In this document: positions 7,513 to 14,552 of the stretch, one piece after another | Layout of the letters: each line of letters begins with the position of its first letter | Position numbering within the stretch: position 1 is the stretch's first letter | Source: Peptoclostridium sp. | GTDB lineage: Bacteria; Bacillota; Clostridia; Peptostreptococcales; Peptostreptococcaceae | Direction: 5' to 3' | Length of the DNA stretch: 64,000 bases | Assembly (NCBI RefSeq): GCF_009881055.1 | Contig: NZ_WXFG01000026.1 | Span: forward strand, 1-64,000 | Position numbers and translations under genes: made by a program | The notes under the pieces: generated by a model | What the model saw: the letters and a program-made list of their open reading frames with translations, nothing else | The model's database searches: none | What the model was told of the DNA's origin: nothing

Positions 7513-8478
7513 ATGACTTTGACTGACAAAATAAGAAAAGTGAATATAGAGCCAGGCAGCAGCTTTCACCAGCTGCTTTTGATGGTAGTGCTTGTTGCAG
7601 CCGTGGCTGGTCTTAGCATATCGTCGCCGTTTTTCCTCAAGTGGGACAACATGAGGAATATTCTGGACCAGAGTGTAATAAACATAATAATAGGAGCAGG
7701 CATGACTTATGTGATAAGCAGCGGCGGGATAGACCTTTCCGTAGGGGCGGCAGCTGCTGTATGCGGCGTCATAATTGCCCTGCTGCTAAAGGCGGGACTG
7801 CCCGTATTCCCTGCGGCGGCAGCGGGGCTGCTTGCAGGAGCGCTTCTTGGCGGTGCGAATGGACTCATGGTCTCAAGGCTCAAGGTAAATCCTTTCATAG
7901 TTACTCTGGCCTCCATGTCTGTATTCAGGGGGCTGACGCTGATACTCACAAAGAGCATACCCATATACAGCTTTCCCACTGAATTCACATGGCTTGGAAG
8001 CGGCAGCGTAATAGGCATGCCTGTGCCTGTTATAATTACGCTTGCAGTGGTTGCGCTAGCGTGGACCACGATAAGGAGAACTAGGCTGGGGTATTACACG
8101 ATGGCCATAGGAGGCAACGAGGAGGCCCTTAGGAGAACGGGCGTAAGCGTGGATTATTACAAGACTGCCATATACATGATTTCAGGTTTCACGGCGGCGC
8201 TTGCGGGGCTCATTGTCACAGCCAGGTTAAACAGCGCAGACCCGCTGGCAGGGTATATGTACGAGCTTGACGCCATAGCCACGGTCATACTTGGAGGAAC
8301 GAGCATAAAAGGCGGTCATGGAAGCATGGCGGGCACGGTTATAGCAGGGCTTTTCCTTTCGGTTGTAAGAAACGGCCTTACAATAAACGGAATAGCATCC
8401 TACTGTCAACAGCTTCTAGTTGGGCTGATAATACTCTTTGCGGTTGTGATTTCTGAAAGAAGCGGAAGAAGACTATGA
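7513..8478 (+). CDS. Sugar-type ABC importer permease (RbsC-like)
   Basis: A 321-residue inner-membrane permease with about eight to ten hydrophobic segments and the family features DLSVGAAAAVCGVI near the N-terminus and ATVILGGTSIKGGHGSMAGT near residue 270, characteristic of ribose/xylose/AI-2-type permeases (BPD_transp_2). It forms the channel for the ATPase upstream and the binding lipoprotein at 11741. Its stop overlaps the start of the methyltransferase-like gene (ATGA at 8475-8478), which physically ties transport to that enzyme. Confidence 0.93.
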   Translation: MTLTDKIRKVNIEPGSSFHQLLLMVVLVAAVAGLSISSPFFLKWDNMRNILDQSVINIIIGAGMTYVISSGGIDLSVGAAAAVCGVIIALLLKAGLPVFPAAAAGLLAGALLGGANGLMVSRLKVNPFIVTLASMSVFRGLTLILTKSIPIYSFPTEFTWLGSGSVIGMPVPVIITLAVVALAWTTIRRTRLGYYTMAIGGNEEALRRTGVSVDYYKTAIYMISGFTAALAGLIVTARLNSADPLAGYMYELDAIATVILGGTSIKGGHGSMAGTVIAGLFLSVVRNGLTINGIASYCQQLLVGLIILFAVVISERSGRRL

Positions 8479-9536
8479 AGCTAGAGTGGAACAGAGACGA
8501 GATGACACCGCTGCAAAGAGCAAGTGCCATTTCCAAGGGTATGGCCTATGACAGGCTCCAGGCAAAGCCCTCAATAGGCGAGCAGCCTGCAAGGGTTCTG
8601 GGGATAAGCATAGAGGACTATCTGGGCGATCCAAGGCTAATGGCGCTTGCGCAGACAAAGGGATTCATGCTGTATGGCCAGGACGGCGTGGGAGTTGGTC
8701 CGGACCAGTTTGCATTGCCGGAGGCCATGGGGGCCAGGCTCGTATATTTCCGGAATGATATACCCCAGATGGGAGAGCCGATAATTAAAAATCATGGAGA
8801 TTTAGATATGCTGGAGCCGCCGGACCCGGCAAGGGACGGCAGACTGCCGGTTTTCATCGAGGCGCTTGAAATTATAAGGGATAGGATAGGTCATATTGTG
8901 GGGGTTGGCAGCGGCATAGGAGGACCATTCACAGCGGCTGCATTTTTGAGGGGCACAGGTCAGCTGCTCCGGGACATGAGAAAGAGCCCCGAGCTTGTCC
9001 ACGGCCTGCTTGAGATAACAACTACAGGAGTAATAGCCTACATGGAGGAGTGTTGGAGAAGAGGCTTTGGCTGTGGAATAGGCGAGCCGCTCGCATCAGG
9101 CACTGTGATAAGCGAAAGGGACTTTGTAGAGTTTGTTAAACCCTGTCTTTTTAGAATAGGCGAGTGGAGCAGGAAGAATTACGGCAAGGGTTACTCACTG
9201 CACATATGCGGCGACACGAGGAGAATATGGAATCACATGGCGGATGCAGGGGCATCAAGCATAAGCCTGGACAATATGGTAGACCTTGCGGATGCAAGAG
9301 AAGCCATAGGAAGCAGGGTATCGCTAGGCGGAAACGTACCGCCGGTTGACATCATGCTCCGCGGCGGCAGGGAAGATATATACCAGGCGGTGAAAGACTG
9401 CATATCAAAGGCGGGAGACAATCCCAAAGGGTATGTCGTGGGAACTGGCTGCAGAGTGCCTCTTGGCACGTCGAAGGAAAACGTAATTCATTTCATGGAT
9501 GCGGTAAGGCTGCATGGCAGCTTTAAAAAGGAGTAG
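8475..9536 (+). CDS. Uroporphyrinogen decarboxylase-family protein, MtbA/MtaA-like methyltransferase
   Basis: A 353-residue TIM-barrel protein of the UroD superfamily. It has the zinc-site pattern of the methylcobamide:CoM methyltransferase branch (MtaA/MtbA/CmuA): His243 and Cys245 in LHICGDT and Cys326 in GTGCRVPLGT. True heme-pathway UroD lacks this HxC...C set, so a zinc-dependent methyl or thiol transfer is more likely than decarboxylation. No corrinoid protein is encoded nearby, so the methyl donor and acceptor are unknown. The gene starts inside the stop of the permease and ends 3 bases before the next gene. The proposed role, processing of an imported methylated compound, is inference. 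Confidence 0.8.
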   Translation: MKLEWNRDEMTPLQRASAISKGMAYDRLQAKPSIGEQPARVLGISIEDYLGDPRLMALAQTKGFMLYGQDGVGVGPDQFALPEAMGARLVYFRNDIPQMGEPIIKNHGDLDMLEPPDPARDGRLPVFIEALEIIRDRIGHIVGVGSGIGGPFTAAAFLRGTGQLLRDMRKSPELVHGLLEITTTGVIAYMEECWRRGFGCGIGEPLASGTVISERDFVEFVKPCLFRIGEWSRKNYGKGYSLHICGDTRRIWNHMADAGASSISLDNMVDLADAREAIGSRVSLGGNVPPVDIMLRGGREDIYQAVKDCISKAGDNPKGYVVGTGCRVPLGTSKENVIHFMDAVRLHGSFKKE

Positions 9537-9539
9537 GCT

Positions 9540-10691
9540 ATGGAACAGGACTTGTTTGAATCGTTTAGGGAAATGAAGGAAAAAAATATGATGCTTCTAA
9601 AGGAGGCCAAGGAGAGAGGCCAGAAAGTGGTGGGGCTATACTGCACATACGGCCCCCGGGAGCTTGTGCTGGCTGCGGGAGCCATAGGCGTTGGACTTTG
9701 CGGTACGCGAGAGGAGCCAATAGCAGATGCTGAAAAGCACCTGCCGAGAAACCTGTGCCCGCTTATCAAATCCTCCTATGGCTATGCCGTGACAGACGCA
9801 TGTCCGTACTTTTACTTTTCGGATATGGTCATAGGTGAAACAACTTGTGACGGCAAAAAGAAGATGTTCGAACTGATGAAGGAATTCAAGAAGGTTCATG
9901 TGATGAATATGCCCCAGAATCAGGAATCGCAGTCTTCTCTTGAGCTGATGTACGCAGAGATGAAACGCCTGAAGGTCGCACTTGAAGAGTATCTTGAAAC
10001 GAGCATAAGCGACGAAGATTTAAGAAGGGCAATACACACTGTAAACGAGGAAAAGAAGGCTCTAAAGAGGCTCTATGACCTCAACAGGGCAAAGCCGGCG
10101 TTTATATCGGGAATGGAGCTGCTGAGGGTATCCTGGCAGATAGGCTTTCACAGCGACAGAGAGGAGCGCGTCAGGCTAATACACAAGCTCTGCGGCGATA
10201 TTCTATCGGAGGCGGCAAAAGGAAAGCACGCTGTATCCGAAGATGCGCCGAGGATACTCCTTACCGGAACTCCCGTAGGCATTGGCAGTGAAAAGGTGGT
10301 TGCAATAGTCGAAGAAAGCGGAGGGACTGTAGTCAACATGGAAAGCTGCGGCGGCTACAAGACACTTGGTTTTTACATTGACGAGAATGACACTAGGGAT
10401 CCGCTGCTCCTTCTGGCTGAGAAATATCTAAAGATACCATGCTCCATAATGTCACCAAACGATGGGCGCTTGGAGCTAATCAAGGAAATAGTCAAGGAAT
10501 TCAGCATAGACGGCATAATAGACCTTACGTGGCAGGGCTGCCACACGTACAACATAGAATCGAATCATGTGGCAAGGCTTGCTAAAGATAAGCTGGGCTT
10601 ACCTTTTTTACACCTGGAGACGGACTATTCACAAAATGATGCAGAGATGCTGAGGGTACGCATAGGCGCATTCCTTGAAATGATGGGTTAG
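9540..10691 (+). CDS. Double-cubane-cluster protein (YjiM/DCCP family, 2-hydroxyacyl-CoA dehydratase-related reductase)
   Basis: A 383-residue protein of the HgdB/BcrC superfamily. Length and cysteine layout match YjiM/DCCP: Cys35 (YCTYGP), Cys73 (NLCP), Cys88 (DACPY), Cys103 (TTCDGKKK), then ESCGGYK and WQGCHTYN in the C-terminal half. DCCPs carry a bridged [Fe8S9]-type double cubane and perform very low-potential, ATP-driven reductions when electrons come from a dedicated ATPase activator (YjiL/HgdC type). No such activator is encoded in this window. Only one subunit is present, unlike true dehydratases with two. It lies 3 bases after the methyltransferase-like gene, so the pair is probably one functional unit. 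Substrate unknown. Confidence 0.85.
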   Translation: MEQDLFESFREMKEKNMMLLKEAKERGQKVVGLYCTYGPRELVLAAGAIGVGLCGTREEPIADAEKHLPRNLCPLIKSSYGYAVTDACPYFYFSDMVIGETTCDGKKKMFELMKEFKKVHVMNMPQNQESQSSLELMYAEMKRLKVALEEYLETSISDEDLRRAIHTVNEEKKALKRLYDLNRAKPAFISGMELLRVSWQIGFHSDREERVRLIHKLCGDILSEAAKGKHAVSEDAPRILLTGTPVGIGSEKVVAIVEESGGTVVNMESCGGYKTLGFYIDENDTRDPLLLLAEKYLKIPCSIMSPNDGRLELIKEIVKEFSIDGIIDLTWQGCHTYNIESNHVARLAKDKLGLPFLHLETDYSQNDAEMLRVRIGAFLEMMG

Positions 10692-10723
10692 CTATACATT
10701 CAAAAGAGAAAGAGGGGGTTTTC

Positions 10724-11662
10724 ATGAGTGTTGAGATATTAGGTCTTGGTGCGTCGGCCATGGATATAGTAATGCAGTGCGAGAATCTGCCAAAGGAGGA
10801 TGGTTTTTCATTCATACACTGTGAAAAGCTTATGCCGGGTGGAAGCTGCGCAAATGTTCTCGTAACGCTAAGCAACATGGATATCAGAACGTCACTTGTG
10901 GCACAGCTTGGCGATGACCACTACGGAGGGCTTTTTCTCGAAGACATAAAGCTCAGCGGAGTGGAGACTGAGTACGTTAAAGTAAAGCAGGGCGGTGAAT
11001 CGCTGCATACATTTATAACGGTAGATAAAAAAGGAGATAAGGCCATATATTGCAATTTGGGCGACAGCCTGCTGGAGCTTGGGGCGGACGATGTGGGCAG
11101 TGAAATGCTAAAAGGCATAAAACTTTTCTACACTGATATGTTCCCTGTAAAGCCGGCTATAAAGCTGGCAAGGCTGTGCAAGGAGGAGGGCATCCCAGTA
11201 GCAGTCAACCTGCAGTGTGCGCCTTCTTTCATGTCATTATGCAATGCAAGCAGTCAGGAGCTTGAGGAGATGTTCTCTCTGGCAGACGTGATATTTGCAT
11301 GCAGGGAGGGCCTTTTGGAGCTGGCAGGGAGCGATGACTACCTCAGCGCCGGAAACAGCATATACGATAAGTACAGGCCAAAGTACGGGTTGGTATTTAC
11401 TTTAGGAGAAAATGGAGCGCTTGTTTTTGGAGAGGAAGGATTAGCTGAGATTCCAGCAATTGATATTGAGGCGGTAGATACTACAGGCGCCGGGGACTCT
11501 TTCATAGGAGGCTTCATATATGCGTTTTTTATTAGCAAAATGACTGCTGCAGATTCGGCAAGATTTGCAAACGCCTGCGCAGCAATAAAGTGCACACAGC
11601 GAGGACCAAGGCTAAAGGCTTCAAAAGAGGACATACTTGAAGTGTTAAGCAGGGAAGCTTAA
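10724..11662 (+). CDS. PfkB-family carbohydrate/nucleoside kinase
   Basis: A 312-residue ribokinase-fold kinase. The N-terminal GLGASAMDIV strand, the PGGSCANV glycine pair near residue 38 and the C-terminal signature DTTGAGDSF near residue 252, including the catalytic Asp, are all present. It transfers phosphate from ATP to a hydroxymethyl group of a sugar or nucleoside; the exact substrate cannot be read from sequence. AGGGGG precedes the ATG. Inside this locus it would phosphorylate the imported compound or a product of it. Confidence 0.9.
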   Translation: MSVEILGLGASAMDIVMQCENLPKEDGFSFIHCEKLMPGGSCANVLVTLSNMDIRTSLVAQLGDDHYGGLFLEDIKLSGVETEYVKVKQGGESLHTFITVDKKGDKAIYCNLGDSLLELGADDVGSEMLKGIKLFYTDMFPVKPAIKLARLCKEEGIPVAVNLQCAPSFMSLCNASSQELEEMFSLADVIFACREGLLELAGSDDYLSAGNSIYDKYRPKYGLVFTLGENGALVFGEEGLAEIPAIDIEAVDTTGAGDSFIGGFIYAFFISKMTAADSARFANACAAIKCTQRGPRLKASKEDILEVLSREA

Positions 11663-11670
11663 ATTTGTTA

Positions 11671-11707
11671 TGCATTGATTAATGCAAGTGAGCTGTTCCT
11701 GTATAAT
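11671..11707 (+). promoter_or_regulatory. Inverted repeat and -10 box ahead of the binding-protein gene
   Basis: TGCATT-GATT-AATGCA (11671-11686) is a perfect inverted repeat, and TATAAT lies at 11702-11707. The best-spaced -35 (TTAATG, 11679-11684, 17-base spacer) is weak and overlaps the repeat, so this may be an internal promoter controlled by a regulator bound to the repeat. It would allow extra expression of the binding protein relative to the enzymes. Confidence 0.4.
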
Positions 11708-11740
11708 AAAAAATCAAACTACATTAGGAGGCTTTAATCG

Positions 11741-12814
11741 ATGAAAAATGCAAAAAGACTAATCGCAGCTTTTTTGGCAGCAACAATGATGTTTTCGATG
11801 GCAGGCTGCTCAGCAAAGCAGGAAGCAAAGACAGCCGAACCAAAGAGTACTACGCAGGAGACACAAAAGAATTCTGCTTTTGCAGATGCGGAAAAGAAGC
11901 TTGAGGAAGCTCTAGCTCCACTGCCTGCAAAAGACAGCAAGGCAAAGCTTGCGGCTTTGGAGATAACTCTTGCAAATCCTTTCTGGGTGACAATGAAAGA
12001 AGGATACGAGTCTGCAGCAGCTGAATATGGAGTTACAATAGATGTGCTTGCAGCTCCGAAGGAAGACGACGTGAACTCTCAGCTTGAAACGCTGAAAACG
12101 CTACTTAGCAAAGATTACAACGCAATAGCTATATCGGCTATAACTCCATTCAACCTTGTTCCTGGAGTAGCTGAGGCGACAAAAAAAGGAATACCTGTGG
12201 TAGCGGTAGGAACATCTGTAGATGCAGAGGAAGCCAAAAAAGTAAACGCAAAGATAGAAGCCTTCATAACATCCGACTTTGAAGAGCAGGGCAAGATGGG
12301 CGCTGAATTCATAGCAGAAAAGATAGGCTCTGGAAAGGTTGCAATAATCGAAGGGCTTCCTGGAGCTGCTCAAGGTGAAGCTAGAAAGAGCGGCGCGCAA
12401 AAGGGCTTTGAAGGCAAGGACGGCATAGAAGTGGTTTCGGTTCAGCCAGGCAACTGGGACCGCAAAACTGCATACGATATAACTACGAACCTGCTTCAGG
12501 CCAACCCTGATTTGAAGGGAATATTCTGTGCAAATGACATGATGGCCCTTGGCGCTGTTGAAGCTCTTAAGGCTGCGAACAAGAAAGACCAGGTCGTTGT
12601 GGTAGGCGTTGACTTCATAGAAGAGGCGAAGGCTTCGATAGCAAAGGGCGAACTTGACGCAACAGTTGCTATGTCGCCATATCTTTTCGGTAAGGGCGGT
12701 TTGATAATTGCGCTTAAGGTTCTGGAGGGGCAGACGATAGACAAGGACATCTACTGGACTCCGCTTGGACTTGTAACAAAGGACAATGTTGACAGCTTCG
12801 AAGGCTGGAAATAG
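11741..12814 (+). CDS. Sugar-type ABC importer substrate-binding lipoprotein (RbsB-like)
   Basis: A 357-residue lipoprotein. A short signal peptide ends in the lipobox MAGC with lipidated Cys23, followed by a low-complexity linker to about residue 65. A periplasmic-binding-protein type I fold follows (ALEITLANPFWVTMKEGYES start, the GVDFIEEAKASIAKGELDAT region near the C-terminus). It captures the ligand outside the membrane for the RbsA/RbsC-like pair. AGGAGG precedes the ATG. Its position at the far end of the locus, after the enzymes and with its own possible promoter, is unusual for rbs-type operons. Confidence 0.93.
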   Translation: MKNAKRLIAAFLAATMMFSMAGCSAKQEAKTAEPKSTTQETQKNSAFADAEKKLEEALAPLPAKDSKAKLAALEITLANPFWVTMKEGYESAAAEYGVTIDVLAAPKEDDVNSQLETLKTLLSKDYNAIAISAITPFNLVPGVAEATKKGIPVVAVGTSVDAEEAKKVNAKIEAFITSDFEEQGKMGAEFIAEKIGSGKVAIIEGLPGAAQGEARKSGAQKGFEGKDGIEVVSVQPGNWDRKTAYDITTNLLQANPDLKGIFCANDMMALGAVEALKAANKKDQVVVVGVDFIEEAKASIAKGELDATVAMSPYLFGKGGLIIALKVLEGQTIDKDIYWTPLGLVTKDNVDSFEGWK

Positions 12815-12824
12815 AAAACTTTCA

Positions 12825-12862
12825 GGGCAGCATTCACATAGGGTGCTGCTCGATTTATTTTT
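12825..12862 (+). terminator. Terminator or attenuator between binding protein and alcohol dehydrogenase
   Basis: GCAGCA (12827-12832) and TGCTGC (12844-12849) form a short hairpin followed by CGATTTATTTTT. The stem is modest, so partial read-through into the dehydrogenase gene is likely. Confidence 0.55.
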
Positions 12863-12877
12863 AAGGAGCTGAGTGAT

Positions 12878-13978
12878 TTGAAGACGTGGAACATAAAAAC
12901 TCCCAGGCTTGTCTACAGTGGACTGGGCTCGGTTTCAAAGCTAAAGGATATAATGGAGGCTAATTCGGCTAAAAGCGCATTTGTAGTGCTTGACAGAGGG
13001 CTCGAAGGAACTTGTTTTGAGACAAAGCTCAAGCTAGCCTTGGAAGGATATGAAACGACTTGCTGGGACGGTTTTTCAACAAATCCGAGCGTTATCCAGT
13101 GTGAGGATGGCGTAGAATGCTTCAGAAGAAACAAAGGGGACATAGTTATAGCGGCCGGAGGAGGAAGCGCAATAGATGCTGCAAAATACATCCTCATGAA
13201 CAGTGGTTTTCAGACTTTCGTGGCAATACCAACTACATGTGGAACCGGCGCGGAATGCAGCCCATTTGCGATAATAAAGGAAACTGAGCCTTTGAGGAAA
13301 GCGGCAATATCACATGAGAGGTTCATACCAGAATACGTAATACTAGATCCGCAGTCGCTGGTGTCGCTGAGCAGGGAGATGATAGCTGCTACTGCAATGG
13401 ACACGCTGGCTCACGGAATAGAGGTGCACATATCAAAAAATGCAGATTCCCTTGTCAGGATAAGCACAAGGGGGAGTCTTGATACCATTTTCAGACACAT
13501 GGAAAGAGCCGTGTTCGACAGGGATATGGAATCTCTTGAAGCGCTTCAGAATGTGGCGTTTACGGCAAGACTACTTTATCCAAGGACGGGGCTTTCAATA
13601 GCACATAGTCTGGCCCACCCTCTTGGAGCAATCACGGACTGGCACCACGGCATTATAATAGCTCTCTTGCTGCCCCAGACGCTGATTTTCAACAAAGGGT
13701 ACTGCCAGGAGTTTCTTGGAGAGATAAATGGAATATTATCGCTAAATGACGGGCGCAAAACCGATATAATAGAGTGGATAGAAGACATTGCCCATAGATC
13801 GGAGATGTTCAAGCATCTAAATGCATCAGGATATCCATTAGAAGAGCTGGCAATAGACAGGATAGCAAAGGAAGCAATGAAAAGCAGTAACATTGCATCA
13901 AACCCGAGGGAGATAAGCTCATCCGAGGAATTGAAAGAAGTTCTAGTTGAATCTCTAAAGAAGATAAAAGTTAGGTGA
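12878..13978 (+). CDS. Iron-containing alcohol dehydrogenase family protein
   Basis: A 366-residue group III (iron-type) dehydrogenase. The nucleotide-binding GGGSAIDAAK is near residue 94, TTCGTGAECSPFAII follows, and the metal-binding Asp/His set is in the AMDTLAHGIEVH and SIAHSLAHPLGA segments plus DWHHG. These enzymes interconvert small alcohols and aldehydes with NAD(P)H. The start is TTG 12878, supported by AAGGAG at 12863-12868. It is at the end of the importer-kinase locus and ahead of a strong terminator, so it probably handles a short aldehyde or alcohol from the pathway; the substrate is unknown. Confidence 0.9.
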   Translation: MKTWNIKTPRLVYSGLGSVSKLKDIMEANSAKSAFVVLDRGLEGTCFETKLKLALEGYETTCWDGFSTNPSVIQCEDGVECFRRNKGDIVIAAGGGSAIDAAKYILMNSGFQTFVAIPTTCGTGAECSPFAIIKETEPLRKAAISHERFIPEYVILDPQSLVSLSREMIAATAMDTLAHGIEVHISKNADSLVRISTRGSLDTIFRHMERAVFDRDMESLEALQNVAFTARLLYPRTGLSIAHSLAHPLGAITDWHHGIIIALLLPQTLIFNKGYCQEFLGEINGILSLNDGRKTDIIEWIEDIAHRSEMFKHLNASGYPLEELAIDRIAKEAMKSSNIASNPREISSSEELKEVLVESLKKIKVR

Positions 13979-14018
13979 TGGCTCTTGTGGCAGGCAGTTT
14001 AGGTCGCAGGAGCTTTTT
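13979..14018 (+). terminator. Terminator closing the importer-methyltransferase locus
   Basis: GGCTCTTGTGGC pairs with GTCGCAGGAGCT, followed by TTTTAAA. The stem sequence is nearly identical to that of the terminator at 6593 before the locus. Confidence 0.85.
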
Positions 14019-14100
14019 AAAATATGGAGAATTTTGCTAAGGGATTATTTCGATTTTGAACACTATAGGTGGACTGGTTGAAAATTTCAGGTATCGGCTC

Positions 14101-14127
14101 TAAACTTTTCATGTCATTTGCCGATAA
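14101..14127 (+). promoter_or_regulatory. Consensus sigma-28 promoter of flaG-fliD-fliS
   Basis: TAAA (14101-14104), 15 bases, GCCGATAA (14120-14127): an exact match to the TAAA-N15-GCCGATAA consensus. It lies 41 bases ahead of flaG. Confidence 0.9.
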
Positions 14128-14168
14128 AACTCCTTAGAGGAAACAATATATAAGGACGGTGGATACAT

Positions 14169-14531
14169 ATGAAGATTGAAAGCTCTGTAGTAAGCACCAA
14201 CACGCTGTCTCAAAGAAGCGAGATATCGCATTCAGAAAAGATGTCGTCCGAAAAGGCAGATATGGTAAAGCAGGCTCTAGGCAAGGAAGATCAGGCGTCA
14301 TTTCCGGGAGAAAGAAAGCTCATAGAGGCCATAGAAAAGGCTAATCCCGAACTTGCCGGACAGAACACAAGCATAAGATTTTCAGTGCATGAGAAGACAA
14401 AACAGATAATGATAAAGATAATGGATAATTCGACAGACGAGGTCATAAAAGAAATCCCTTCGGAAAAGATACTCGACATGGTGGCCGACATGATGGAAAA
14501 GGCAGGTCTTTTCGTAGACAAGAGGGGCTAG
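14169..14531 (+). CDS. flaG: FlaG flagellar protein
   Basis: A 120-residue canonical FlaG. A charged, unstructured N-terminal half is followed by the domain IRFSVHEKTKQIMIKIMDNS, TDEVIKEIPSEKIL and a terminal helix. FlaG proteins affect filament length and are normally encoded next to fliD. It is first in an operon with a consensus sigma-28 promoter and is 21 bases ahead of fliD. Confidence 0.93.
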   Translation: MKIESSVVSTNTLSQRSEISHSEKMSSEKADMVKQALGKEDQASFPGERKLIEAIEKANPELAGQNTSIRFSVHEKTKQIMIKIMDNSTDEVIKEIPSEKILDMVADMMEKAGLFVDKRG

Positions 14532-14552
14532 AATTAATATAGGGGTGATAAA

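Noticed and set aside
8475-9536. Heme-pathway uroporphyrinogen decarboxylase (hemE)
   Set aside because: It has the HxC...C zinc residues of the methyltransferase branch, and there are no heme-synthesis genes around.
9540-10691. Subunit of a 2-hydroxyacyl-CoA dehydratase
   Set aside because: Those enzymes need two different subunits encoded together with an activator; here a single protein of YjiM length with the DCCP cysteine layout is present.
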